The translations under genes and the position numbers were made by a program. DNA of 64,000 bases from Opitutales bacterium UBA5694 (GTDB taxonomy: Bacteria; Verrucomicrobiota; Verrucomicrobiia; Opitutales; Opitutaceae): NCBI GenBank assembly GCA_002420185.1, contig DIHO01000012.1:110581-174580 (forward strand), in the 5' to 3' direction. This document shows positions 52,727 to 61,622 of this stretch, in pieces; position 1 is the stretch's first letter, and every line of letters begins with the position of its first letter. The notes under the pieces are model-generated. The model was given only the letters and a program-made list of their open reading frames with translations. It was not told the origin of the DNA and did no database searches.

Positions 52727-53890
52727 CTAATGGCTAGTCGTTCGTGAATTTAGTCGCACGACCAGCGACTGGTAGCCGACTTTGCGTTGGTATTGCGCTT
52801 CGCGTTCGACGTTTTTATCGAAGTCGATGAGTTCCACGCCGCAAATGTGTTCTGAGAGTTTCTTGAGAAGGGAGCGGATGATTAGGCGGGCGTGGGGTGC
52901 TCCAAGGCAAAAGTGATTGCCGGCTCCGTAGGCGATATGTGGATTGGGTCGGCGATCGAGGCGTACCTCTTCGGGGGAGTCGAATACGGTTTCATCGAAA
53001 TTGGCGGAAGCCCAGCAAAGAGAGATCCGTTCGTTTGCAGCAACTTTGTAGTCTGCGACCTCTGTATCCAAAGGACACTTGCGTCCGATATGAGTCAGGG
53101 GAGTGATCACTCGAACAAACTCTTCTGCGGCGCTCGGGATGAGCTTTGGTTTTTTCCGAATCGAATCGAGCTGTTGAATGTGGTAACTGAAGTAGGCGAT
53201 AATGCCGGTAATGGTATTAATGACGGTATCTCGCCCACCGGCAAAAGTGAGGTTTGCGAAACCCTCCATCTCGTCTCGTGCTAGGGATCGACCTTGAAAG
53301 GTGGCTTGGGTGAGGGCGCTGAAGAAGTCCTCACTGGGCTCCCTCTCGGCACGATCAAGATTTTCCTGAATGTAGCTGCCTAGCTGCGATCCTTTCTCAC
53401 CGGTTTTCGGGTCGCGAAAGACGTGTATTCCCCATCGGATCCAGTGTTCGGCCTCGGACGAGGGAAGATTTAGAAGGATCGCTAGTGCTCGTGACTGGAT
53501 GGGGAGGGCGAAGTCGCGGACGATTTCAATCGAGTCGCGTGCTACCGCATCTACAAGGGCGTTGCCGATTAGTTGCTCGACCTGTTCGATCATCTCAGGT
53601 TTCAGGGCTCGACGAAAAAAAGGCTCCACGATCTTGCGGTACTCCGTGTGTATAGGTGGATCGGTCTCGATAGGCAACTGACGCACACTGCGGACACACT
53701 CCTCTTGAGGGATGGGAACATGGAATGGGTCATCTGAGCTGAAGGTTCTCCAGTCTTTCGCCGCTGCTCGTACGTCCTTGTGACGAAGAATCATAGGAAT
53801 GGTCTCCCCGTCAAAGTCGTTTGGCAGAACTCCTTCGGATTCCCGGGCCTGTTTAAATGGATCGTGGGGACAGAATGCGTCAGCGCTCAT
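52727..53890 (-). CDS. cytochrome P450
   Basis: Soluble bacterial P450 of 387 residues from the ATG at 53890 (MSADAFCPHDPFKQARESEG); the frame to 54010 adds 40 residues unlike the family. Diagnostic parts: the I-helix FAGGRDTVINTITGIIAYFS with the acid-Thr-like pair replaced by DT, the K-helix EEFVRVITP (ExxR), the I-x-x-D-PPxHTxYRKIVEPFF segment, and the haem loop YGAGNHFCLGAPHARLIIR with the ligand Cys. Class I P450s need a ferredoxin and reductase, neither of which is encoded in this window. Substrate unknown; terpenoid, fatty-acid or aromatic methyl-ether oxidation (as in algal-sugar demethylation by marine bacteria) are possible. Confidence 0.92.
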   Translation of the reverse strand: MSADAFCPHDPFKQARESEGVLPNDFDGETIPMILRHKDVRAAAKDWRTFSSDDPFHVPIPQEECVRSVRQLPIETDPPIHTEYRKIVEPFFRRALKPEMIEQVEQLIGNALVDAVARDSIEIVRDFALPIQSRALAILLNLPSSEAEHWIRWGIHVFRDPKTGEKGSQLGSYIQENLDRAEREPSEDFFSALTQATFQGRSLARDEMEGFANLTFAGGRDTVINTITGIIAYFSYHIQQLDSIRKKPKLIPSAAEEFVRVITPLTHIGRKCPLDTEVADYKVAANERISLCWASANFDETVFDSPEEVRLDRRPNPHIAYGAGNHFCLGAPHARLIIRSLLKKLSEHICGVELIDFDKNVEREAQYQRKVGYQSLVVRLNSRTTSH

Positions 53891-54505
53891 AGGTCCTAGA
53901 TTGGAGAGAAGGTTTGGAAAGGAAAGACGGTTCTTGATTTTATGGGCAAATGTAAATGAGGAAGTTTTCTCCCTGCTGCATTCAATCTGAGAGAGGTTGG
54001 TATAATACAATTGAAATCTTGGTTGGCAAAGCAGACTTGGCTCGGCTTGATTTATGTGGTCGATTGAATTTTGCTCACATTTGAGCCAAATTGGGATAAT
54101 TGTCGTCCATTCTTTTCTTAAACGAGTTACATTTGAATGTAGATTAAACTGTAAGCGATTGCCCCTCCCTTCAGAAACCCTAACACTGCTATGGGAACAA
54201 AGGCGTAAGTTTTTACCATAAAAGAGGTCTAAAATGACCCCTTTTCAATTCGTGTTATGGGCACATAATAGATTGATAATAGCCCTGATATGCGGAATTT
54301 GAGGAACGGTTCTTAATGCCGCATCTGCTAAGATTTTAATAATATGCCTATTATTTGCAAAGTTGGTTTTTTTAGGCTTGAATGAATGTCCAGATCTGCT
54401 GCGAGAAGAGCTGGAGCATTCAACCCCCGAAGCGAGCAGAATGAGCTGCGTTTGCACCGGCGACTTAGGGTTCGACAACTTGGTGCTCCCTACTTCAGTT
54501 TTACC
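53891..54505. other. divergent intergenic region between P450 and TonB receptor
   Basis: About 615 bases carrying the promoters of two divergent genes. An open frame lies in front of the receptor from 54386 but has a basic, non-signal-like composition. The single candidate control site is listed separately. No RNA gene or riboswitch was recognised. Confidence 0.45.
54150..54163. promoter_or_regulatory. LacI-family-like operator upstream of the TonB receptor gene
   Basis: TGTAAGCGATTGCC matches the general LacI-type operator TGnAAnCGnTTnCA at all fixed bases but the last. It lies 343 bases before the receptor start, within the divergent region shared with the P450 gene. LacI regulators commonly control sugar uptake genes, so a role is plausible but unproven. 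Confidence 0.35.
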
Positions 54506-56971
54506 ATGAGCGACAATCTCTCACAGAAATCTCAGTATATGCGGTGTGGTTTGGCTATAGCAACTCTCTCTTTTGCTGCTATCTCAGCATGGGGCAAAGC
54601 AATCGACGAGCCCAGCGAGCTAACATCGGGCGTCGAGGAGAGCGATTTTATTGTTAGTGAAAAAAACGAGGTTGAGCTTGTTGAGGACTCTAACATCAGC
54701 GAAGCGATTCAGCGACGGCCGGATTTAACCTTTTCAAATGTAACTATCGATGGTGAGGGTTCACTTCAATCGCTAGACAGTATTTCAGCCGATGACGTTA
54801 CTTCAGTTGAAGTAATGAAAGCGGTGACACCTGATCAGGATGCTGATTCGCGTGGAGGTTCCATACGATTGAAAACTCGGCCTTCCTACACTCAAAAGGA
54901 AATTTCGACAAAAATAATGCTCGAGAGCGAATACAACTCCTACATTGAGGAGGGCGGTTATGAGGGCAGTATATCGGTGGGTGGGCCGTTGAACGGGGCA
55001 GCGACTATCGGTGGCCGATTGACTTTTAGTTACGAAAATGAACCTGAAGGAAATCAGTACATCAACAAGGACTGGTTTCGTAGAACGGTTGATGGCGAAT
55101 CTAAGCTTCTACTTAGGGAGTTGAAACTAAATGACATCCGCGAATGGAACAGCGATCGGGATATAACAGCTTCTATGGATTTTAAAGGTAGTGAGTCTCT
55201 GCGTTTCTTTTGGAAAGGAAGCCATAGTATAAATCGGAACCGTGAAAGACGTCCTCAGCTTGAGTACCGCTTCAATGAAGGAAGGTATGCGGCCATAAAT
55301 TCCGATCAGGTAATCATAGATGGTTTCGAGGTTGAGCGAGGGTTATATGAATTCGAAAATGAGATTGAAATAGCGGAAACGACTTTCGGATCCGAATGGG
55401 AGTCGGTTAATTGGGAGGCGGATGTCAAATATGTGTATCAGTTAGAAGAATACAAACCAATTGATTATTTCAATGTGGATTTCGTGAAGTCTGATGTGGA
55501 CGCAGTCTACGAACTTGACAGCTATTTGTTCCCCTCAATCGTGATTGAAAATGGTGGCTCCATTGATGATTCTTCCCAATTTGCCCTCGAAGATTTTGCT
55601 ATTCGCGACAGAAGCCGTGACGAGAGAGACGCCATTGGGTCAGTAAACGTTCGATTAAAGAATGCTTTCGACAATGAGAATTTATCTCTGCGATTTGGAG
55701 TTAAGAGTAGGCGAAGAGATTACGATACTTTTGGTGAAACTGCTTATTTCAGTGCTTCATCCGAACTACCTCTTAGTTTAGCAGATGCGGAATTGAGGAA
55801 TAATGGTATAAGTCTTATAAGCGATCGGTACAGGTATGGGCCGGCTGTAGATAGGACAAAGATTGAAAGCCTCATTGAGGATAATTTTCAAAGCTTCCCT
55901 TACGAAGAGAGGAGATCTCGTGAAATTACTGATTCATCTACCTTCTCTGTTAAAGAAAAGCTAGACGCAATTTATGCGATGGGCGATTACAGTGTTGGCA
56001 AGTGGAGGGCTCTTGTGGGCCTGCGACAAGAGAGAACATCAATCGACTTTGATTCTAATGAGGTTATCGTAGGCAAAGACGTACTGGACAAAGATTCGGA
56101 TGGCAATACCAATGAGATTGTATACCTGGGCACGAGTCCAACATTTGGCTCCAATCAATACAATAATTTATTCCCGAATACCCATTTGCGTTTTCGATTG
56201 AATAATTATATGACGTTCATTACATCCTACACTGAGACGATTGATCGTCCTCGATATGCTGACGTTGTCCCATACCGCTTGCTGAAATTAGAGGATCAGG
56301 AAGTTGAGGAGGGCAATCCGAACTTACGACCGACGCTTTACGCAAATTTAGACTTCTCGGTCGATATGAAAGTAAAGGATGGAGGATTGATTTCATTCGA
56401 GTTCTTTGATAGGAAGGTGAGTGATTACATTTTTAGCAACGAAACCATCATAAGCGGCGGCATATACGATGGATTCGAACTCGAAAGGCAGGAAAACGGT
56501 TCAAGTGCGTTCCTAAGAGGTGTATCCATGACCTGGAGTCAGCCTATAATTTTACCATTTTTAGAGGAGGGATTCTCGCTTAATGCCAAGTATATAAAAC
56601 AAGAGTCTGAATTGCAGTATCCGGAGCGTCCAGGAGAAGTCCTTCCGCTACCAATGAAGCCGGACAATGAAATGAATATCTCTTTTACTTACGAAAAGGA
56701 GAGGCTATTTGCCCAGGTGAAATTTTGGAATGAGGAGGATAAAGTCTTTAGAGTAGGCAAGGACACCGAAAGCGATCGGTATTTAGGCTCTAAAAGCAGA
56801 GTCGATCTTTCGGTGAGCTTTAAGCTGAAAGAGAAGGCTAGGGTTTATGTAGAGTGGGATAATATCACCAACGAGCCTTACGGCAGAATCTACGAAGGAA
56901 GTCCACTTTATGCAACGTACTACCGCACGCGCCCTTGGACCTTAACAACGGGTATGCGGATAGAACTATAG
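54506..56971 (+). CDS. TonB-dependent receptor with a shortened plug domain
   Basis: Outer-membrane receptor of 821 residues. From the ATG at 54506 (a later one at 54539 is possible) it starts with a signal peptide (MRCGLAIATLSFAAISAWG). A plug-like region is recognised from NISEAIQRRPDLTFSNVTID to SVEVMKAVTPDQDADSRGGS and IRLKTR, but it spans only about 65 residues (62-126) where 110-150 are usual. The rest is a barrel with repeated amphipathic strands and the family tail (NLRPTLYANLDFSVDMKVKD, YYRTRPWTLTTGMRIEL). There is no carboxypeptidase-like N-terminal domain and no SusD gene. Substrate unknown; glycans are the likely guess from the neighbourhood. Confidence 0.88.
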   Translation: MSDNLSQKSQYMRCGLAIATLSFAAISAWGKAIDEPSELTSGVEESDFIVSEKNEVELVEDSNISEAIQRRPDLTFSNVTIDGEGSLQSLDSISADDVTSVEVMKAVTPDQDADSRGGSIRLKTRPSYTQKEISTKIMLESEYNSYIEEGGYEGSISVGGPLNGAATIGGRLTFSYENEPEGNQYINKDWFRRTVDGESKLLLRELKLNDIREWNSDRDITASMDFKGSESLRFFWKGSHSINRNRERRPQLEYRFNEGRYAAINSDQVIIDGFEVERGLYEFENEIEIAETTFGSEWESVNWEADVKYVYQLEEYKPIDYFNVDFVKSDVDAVYELDSYLFPSIVIENGGSIDDSSQFALEDFAIRDRSRDERDAIGSVNVRLKNAFDNENLSLRFGVKSRRRDYDTFGETAYFSASSELPLSLADAELRNNGISLISDRYRYGPAVDRTKIESLIEDNFQSFPYEERRSREITDSSTFSVKEKLDAIYAMGDYSVGKWRALVGLRQERTSIDFDSNEVIVGKDVLDKDSDGNTNEIVYLGTSPTFGSNQYNNLFPNTHLRFRLNNYMTFITSYTETIDRPRYADVVPYRLLKLEDQEVEEGNPNLRPTLYANLDFSVDMKVKDGGLISFEFFDRKVSDYIFSNETIISGGIYDGFELERQENGSSAFLRGVSMTWSQPIILPFLEEGFSLNAKYIKQESELQYPERPGEVLPLPMKPDNEMNISFTYEKERLFAQVKFWNEEDKVFRVGKDTESDRYLGSKSRVDLSVSFKLKEKARVYVEWDNITNEPYGRIYEGSPLYATYYRTRPWTLTTGMRIEL

Positions 56972-57091
56972 TTTGTGAGCAATACTATCCTTGGCGGTGA
57001 GGTAATTTTTGTTTTATCTTTGCGAATCGAAAGCTTAGACTCGAGTCTTCTGCCGTAATTCTTGTTTCAAATGTGCTTCGATGAAGTTGAG

Positions 57092-57823
57092 TCATCGAGG
57101 TTTTTCGAAGATCATAAAATGCTGCCAGGGTAGATCGTTTTTAGTTTTCACCCAATTGAATCCAACAAGGTTCATCTCTTTCTTAGCCTGAGCTTGAGTC
57201 ATTTTGTGCAGCGGTTTGATGGGCACTTTCGGATCTTCAGCTCGGTATTCCAATAAGTAGACGATGCCTCCAGGGCGCAAAGCGTTGAATATGGATGTCA
57301 TCATTTCGTAGGGCTGGGAGAACTCATGGTAGGCATCAACAAATAAGGCCGCATCGATCGTTTCGGGTGGCATTTGGACGCTTTTGAGGTTACCGAGGTG
57401 TGGCTTTACATTTGTGATCTTTTCCGCGGCCGCTTTACTTGTGATGTAATTGAGCATCTCCTGCTGGATATCGACTGCGAGTACTTCCGAGCTGGGATAC
57501 TTCTGAGCGATGCGAAAGCTATAGTAGCCCGATCCCGCCCCGATGTCGGCGATGACGGCATTCGGCTTTAAGTCGAGAAGAGCGATGGCTTTACTTGGAG
57601 CCTCTTCGTCCTCGCGATTGTCCCGCTCTAGCCATGAAATGCCTTGGTGGCCCATGACCTGAGCGATCTCACGACCCATGTAGTACTTTCCAATACCGTC
57701 GCGCGTGCGGGGGCCTTCGGTGTAAAAAACAGTGCCATCGGGAATCGATTGACCCAGCAGCGGGAGGTGTACGCAGATGGCTAAGGCGATTAAAGCAGTT
57801 GAGAGCCGCATTCGAAATGGCAT
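57092..57823 (-). CDS. class I SAM-dependent methyltransferase with signal peptide
   Basis: Methyltransferase-like protein of 243 residues. The ATG at 57823 leads into a signal-like helix (RLSTALIALAICVHLPLLGQ), after which the catalytic fold begins: YYMGREIAQVMGHQGISWLE, motif I NAVIADIGAGSGYYSFRIAQ, VLAVDIQQEMLNYI, AALFVDAYHEFSQPYEMMT and LRPGGIVYLLEYRAED. Such exported methyltransferases with the MGxxGxxWLER prefix are widespread in Planctomycetes and Proteobacteria. SAM is cytosolic, so the export is puzzling, and they may bind something else. It is convergent with the TonB receptor. The frame upstream to 57946 adds 41 residues without support. Confidence 0.82.
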   Translation of the reverse strand: MPFRMRLSTALIALAICVHLPLLGQSIPDGTVFYTEGPRTRDGIGKYYMGREIAQVMGHQGISWLERDNREDEEAPSKAIALLDLKPNAVIADIGAGSGYYSFRIAQKYPSSEVLAVDIQQEMLNYITSKAAAEKITNVKPHLGNLKSVQMPPETIDAALFVDAYHEFSQPYEMMTSIFNALRPGGIVYLLEYRAEDPKVPIKPLHKMTQAQAKKEMNLVGFNWVKTKNDLPWQHFMIFEKPR

Positions 57824-57989
57824 GACAGTGACTCCACAGGTATGTTCGGAAAATATAAAAGGAATCGACAAAGTGGATAGTGTGTAGCGTAGCAATGACG
57901 CTATTGCGATCGAGCCAATCACAGCAACGCAACCTCCGTCAACCATATCTTAGGAGCGGTTTTACACCGCGATCCTTTTTGATTTCAAG

Positions 57990-58018
57990 ATTGTAGGGGC
58001 GGTCGTAGATCGCTCGCT
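57990..58018. repeat. REP-like element fragment
   Basis: TTGTAGGGGCGGTCGTAGAT followed by CGCTCGCTGC; GCGGTC and GATCGC can pair with one G-T. It shares the TTGTAGGG start with the elements at 34140 and 52529. It lies just past the stop of the LarA-like gene. Confidence 0.4.
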
Positions 58019-58022
58019 GCTT

Positions 58023-59345
58023 TCAGCGGATCGTGGGCCAAGTTTGGTTGCCAGATTCGTCGAATTCGATCGGGCGGGGTTCACCGTCTAGAATGATGTC
58101 CTCGCGACATTCGATCTCAGGAAGATAGGATGTTGAAACCCAAATCTTTTCGATATCTTTTGTATTGGAAATTTGGACTAGGCGCACGGTTTGATCTGGC
58201 CTACTAGTCGCATTGCGACAGGCGATTTCGATCGCTCGGCGATCGGACGAAGCGATTAAAGGAACCTTGGCTCCTACGGGAGTGCGTGCAGTGAGGGCAT
58301 TGGTGTAGGTAACGGCAAGGTCGATTTTTTCCGCAGCTCTTGAGGTAATGATATCGGCATTACCCATCCCAATGGCGTTACCCTTTGTGGCCTTGCTCAA
58401 ATCACGAATAACGATTTGGCCAATATTGGGGGCGTACTCTCTTTGGACGTTGGTGGCCGAGCGGCCGGTCACATTGGAGTCCATGCCGGCCCCGCTAATG
58501 TCTTTCCCCATAACATCGACCACGAGGACGTCGATTTCAGAGAGCAAAATTCGCCCGATGAGCGTTTTAGAGTAGGCTAGAAGCTCTTTCTCTTGATCCA
58601 GAATCTGGTCTGCAGGAATGGCCTCAACTCTGGCGACCTGATTTGCAGCGTTATCGACGATGGCGACACCAAATAAGATAGGAGCTTTCTCGAGGAATAT
58701 TTTAGCCGCATCGGGGAGTGCTTTGTGGAAGCGATGAAAACCCAACTTGTGAACTTCGGTCGTGCCTATATGTTTGCCTAAGCCAATCATCATCATTTTT
58801 AGGAGACCACTTTCGTATTCAGCGGCGAAGGCGGTGTGCGGCTTGATCCGGTTACAAACGATAATACCATCCGACTCGTAAGCCAATCGATCGCAGTAAA
58901 CGGGAGTCTCTTCCTCGATCTCACCTAGTTTCACAACATCCATTGATGAACGGATAGGAGCGTTAACGGATTCTTCGGTAATACCTAAGTTCTCAAGTAC
59001 AGCTAGCTGTCCTTCCGCGGTTGCCCCTCCGTGACTGCCCATAGCGGGAACGATAAACGGTTCTGCTCCCTTTTCTTTGAGTTGAGAGACGAGTGAGCGA
59101 ACAATGGAGATGAAACCATTGATTCCTCTACTTCCAGCGGTGATGGCGATCCGTTTCCCTTTTAAATCCAATCCTGAGAATTGCTGGAGCTGGGCACGCA
59201 TTTTAGCCTCAATATCGCTAATGGTGTCGGTTGGGAACCGTTGGATTACCGGTACCAGCTTTGGTAAGGTGATGGGAGATTGATCCGCTATAGTCGGGCA
59301 GGTATTGCGGACGGTGAGACTGGATGTATAGGGACGGGGGCTCAT
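58023..59345 (-). CDS. LarA-like (lactate racemase N-terminal domain) protein
   Basis: Protein of 440 residues from the ATG at 59345; the longer frame is rich in Arg and Ser and unlikely. It contains KRIAITAGSRGINGFISIVR, PFIVPAMGSHGGATAEGQLA with the SHGG motif, VYCDRLAYESDGIIVCNRIK, PHTAFAAEYESGLLKMMMIG and a later VLVVDVMGKDISGAGMDSNV. These motifs belong to the LarA/DUF2088 fold; in LarA, His residues hold a nickel-pincer cofactor and racemise 2-hydroxy acids. It is shorter in parts than true LarA and no cofactor genes (larB, larC, larE) are present. It follows the aldolase gene on the same strand with 59 bases between, so it probably processes a product of sugar-acid breakdown. Confidence 0.82.
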   Translation of the reverse strand: MSPRPYTSSLTVRNTCPTIADQSPITLPKLVPVIQRFPTDTISDIEAKMRAQLQQFSGLDLKGKRIAITAGSRGINGFISIVRSLVSQLKEKGAEPFIVPAMGSHGGATAEGQLAVLENLGITEESVNAPIRSSMDVVKLGEIEEETPVYCDRLAYESDGIIVCNRIKPHTAFAAEYESGLLKMMMIGLGKHIGTTEVHKLGFHRFHKALPDAAKIFLEKAPILFGVAIVDNAANQVARVEAIPADQILDQEKELLAYSKTLIGRILLSEIDVLVVDVMGKDISGAGMDSNVTGRSATNVQREYAPNIGQIVIRDLSKATKGNAIGMGNADIITSRAAEKIDLAVTYTNALTARTPVGAKVPLIASSDRRAIEIACRNATSRPDQTVRLVQISNTKDIEKIWVSTSYLPEIECREDIILDGEPRPIEFDESGNQTWPTIR

Positions 59346-59404
59346 CTTTAGGTAGACATTAATTACACTTAATAGGTGCTTGTGAGAAATGGTCGAAGGG
59401 CTTG

Positions 59405-60175
59405 CTATTGAACCGCCTTTTGATTCGCTTTTACGAGTTCTTTCATTCCTATGGCGACCATCCCTCCGTCGGATCCGACGGCGAGAAAAGGGAAACTTTT
59501 GGCACAAAATTTTGCAAGGTTTGGAGAAGCGAAACCGAGAACACCGCTAGCTTTGTTGTGCTTTTTAGCGGCTTCGACTGCTTTTTCTGTGGCGGCAATG
59601 TAATCCGAATGGTCAAACTGTCGGAGGAGTCCCATGCAAATACTAAGATCAATAGGACGAACGAAGAGTACGTCTACACCCTCAACTGCTGCGATCACCT
59701 CTACATTTTCAATTACGGCAGGAGACTCGATTTGAGTAATAATCAGACTGTTCTCATGAGACGATTCGAGTCGTTCGTTGAATTCTACCCCATAGTGGGC
59801 TCCTCTATTCATAAGGGCGACCCCTCGAGTACCGTGCGGAGGATATCGAGAGTAGGATGCGGCAGCTCGTGCCTCGTCGGCGGTATTTACATTCGGCACC
59901 ATCAAACCATGAGTGCCTAGATCGAGGGCCCGTTTGAAATAGTCGGCCTGATTCGAGTTTAGCCTGATCGCAGGGGCTGTATTGGAGCCCTCTAGGGCGA
60001 TGAGTAGGTGGGTTAGCATGCCCCAGGAGCCAGAACCATGTTCCATGTCGAGCAAGTCCCAGTCTAGGCCGGAGTGTCCCGCCAATTCAGCGGGGATCGC
60101 TGATTCTGATTTCAGAAAGGATCCCGGGAGTTTGCTTCCCTGCAGGGCCCTTTTTCGTATGGCAATTTCATTCAT
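59405..60175 (-). CDS. HpcH/HpaI family class II aldolase
   Basis: Metal-dependent aldolase of 256 residues from the ATG at 60175 (NEIAIRKRALQGSKLPGSFL); a start at 60223 would overlap the dehydratase stop by 7 bases and is also possible. Family marks: DWDLLDMEHGSGSW with the catalytic His, PAIRLNSNQADYFKRALDLG, GLMVPNVNTADEARAAA, YPPHGTRGVALMNRGAHYG, ITQIESPAVIENVEVI with the metal Glu, and DVLFVRPIDLSICMG with the metal Asp. The enzymes split 2-keto-3-deoxy sugar acids or 4-hydroxy-2-oxo acids into pyruvate and an aldehyde. Coming directly after a sugar-acid dehydratase, the likely substrate is a 2-keto-3-deoxy hexonate or hexarate. Confidence 0.9.
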   Translation of the reverse strand: MNEIAIRKRALQGSKLPGSFLKSESAIPAELAGHSGLDWDLLDMEHGSGSWGMLTHLLIALEGSNTAPAIRLNSNQADYFKRALDLGTHGLMVPNVNTADEARAAASYSRYPPHGTRGVALMNRGAHYGVEFNERLESSHENSLIITQIESPAVIENVEVIAAVEGVDVLFVRPIDLSICMGLLRQFDHSDYIAATEKAVEAAKKHNKASGVLGFASPNLAKFCAKSFPFLAVGSDGGMVAIGMKELVKANQKAVQ

Positions 60176-60216
60176 GGAGTGCGTTTTGAGGGAATGTTTT
60201 ACGTGGTGGACTGCAG

Positions 60217-61500
60217 CTACCATCGGGTTGCTTTAAACTTCCATCCTGGCTCGATCTTCTGCATTTCGGCTTCGTCATTCCGGAAAGAGAGGCCTGATTT
60301 GAGGTAATTTTGATGAAGCCGGTCCAATTCAGCTCGATTGATAGTGACGCCTAATCCTGGACCATCTGGAACTTGGATGGCACCGTTTTTGAAGGGTAGG
60401 CGACCGCCTTCTACGATCTCATCGGACTGCCACGGGTAGTGTGTATCCAAGTCATAGTCGAGTTGAGGGATACAGGCTCCTAGGTGGACCATAGCGGCCA
60501 GCGATACTCCGAGATGGCTATTTGAATGCATTGAGATTCCCCGACCAAAGGTCTGGCAGATGCGGCATAATTCAATACAAGGCTTGAGCCCGCCCCAGAA
60601 GTGGTGGTCGGTCAAAATAACGTCTTCAGAATGGACCTTAATTGCGTTTGGAAAATCCTCAAATGACGTGGTGCACATATTGGTGGCTAGCGGGGAATCG
60701 ATTGCTTTGCCCACCTTGGCCATTGCTTTCTGGCCGCGAACCGGGTCTTCCAGGTATTCAAGAACTGAATCCAGTTTCTTACCTATGCGAATTCCGGTTT
60801 CGACGGTCCAGACCGCGTTGGGGTCGAGTCGGAGGGGAATGTTAGGGCCAAACGCGTCCCGCAGAGCCAGCATAGCGTCGGCTTCTTCATTCGGTGGAAA
60901 TACGCCGCCTTTGAGTTTGATCGACTTAAAGCCAAACGTATCGATCATGGACTGGGCTTGCTTGACGATGGCATCCGGAGTCTTGGCTACTTGCTGTCGG
61001 GTTGCGGCCCAGTCTTTGACGCTTTCGTTCATGCCAAATTTTAGTTCTCCACCGGCGCCCGGTTCCTTGTAAAAAAGATAGGCACCGAATGGAACCTCGT
61101 CTCGGACCGCCCCGCCGAGCAAATCACACATCCGGACCTCGAATCGTTTACCTAAGTAGTCGAGGCAGGCGACTTCGAGAGCGCTTCTTAAGTGAACCCA
61201 AACCCGATTGTCCCATGGAGTATCGCCGCGCAAGTCGTCGTGAGTCGTGAGCCGTTTACTCGCTTGTTCCAGAAGACGGGTGAGCTGAAGGGGATCGCTG
61301 CCCAGCAGTCCTTCGCAAATATGGGTTAGAGAATCGACAACTCCTTCGGTACAAGGGATTTCACTGATCCCCGTGAGACCGTCTTCGCAGGATAGCTCTA
61401 GCACTACTCGAAGCGCGTACGGGGCATGTAATCCGGATGCGGCACGGAGTGGGGGATCAATTGTAGCTATAGGGGTTATTCGATAATGAGAGATCTTCAT
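60217..61500 (-). CDS. enolase-superfamily sugar-acid dehydratase, glucarate-dehydratase-like
   Basis: Enolase-superfamily enzyme of 427 residues. N-terminal capping domain MKISHYRITPIATIDPPLRA and a long substrate loop; in the barrel the base motif KSIKLKGGVFPPNEEADAML (KxK), the metal ligand LRLDPNAVW, then EYLEDPVRGQ, LTDHHFWGGLKPC and SMHSNSHLGVSLAAMVHLG with the catalytic His. This order fits the glucarate dehydratase subgroup, which dehydrates hexarates to 5-keto-4-deoxyglucarate. Related sugar acids such as gluconate- or rhamnonate-like substrates cannot be excluded. It is the first gene of an operon with the HpcH/HpaI aldolase and the LarA-like protein, and is divergent from a sulfatase gene across a 122-base region that should hold both promoters. 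Confidence 0.88.
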   Translation of the reverse strand: MKISHYRITPIATIDPPLRAASGLHAPYALRVVLELSCEDGLTGISEIPCTEGVVDSLTHICEGLLGSDPLQLTRLLEQASKRLTTHDDLRGDTPWDNRVWVHLRSALEVACLDYLGKRFEVRMCDLLGGAVRDEVPFGAYLFYKEPGAGGELKFGMNESVKDWAATRQQVAKTPDAIVKQAQSMIDTFGFKSIKLKGGVFPPNEEADAMLALRDAFGPNIPLRLDPNAVWTVETGIRIGKKLDSVLEYLEDPVRGQKAMAKVGKAIDSPLATNMCTTSFEDFPNAIKVHSEDVILTDHHFWGGLKPCIELCRICQTFGRGISMHSNSHLGVSLAAMVHLGACIPQLDYDLDTHYPWQSDEIVEGGRLPFKNGAIQVPDGPGLGVTINRAELDRLHQNYLKSGLSFRNDEAEMQKIEPGWKFKATRW

Positions 61501-61622
61501 AGAGGAACTAAAAAGAGGGATTTGTAGGCTACTGATAAGTGAGTAGAATCGGGATTTCTCTGAATTACAAACCGATCATTTAGATTGCACGAAGAAAGGG
61601 ACTGGTTTTCCTCGTATCCTAT

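Noticed and set aside
54245..54478. Minus-strand open frame of 77 codons upstream of the TonB receptor
   Set aside because: Composition is not protein-like, no start signal is visible, and it lies in a region that must hold promoters.
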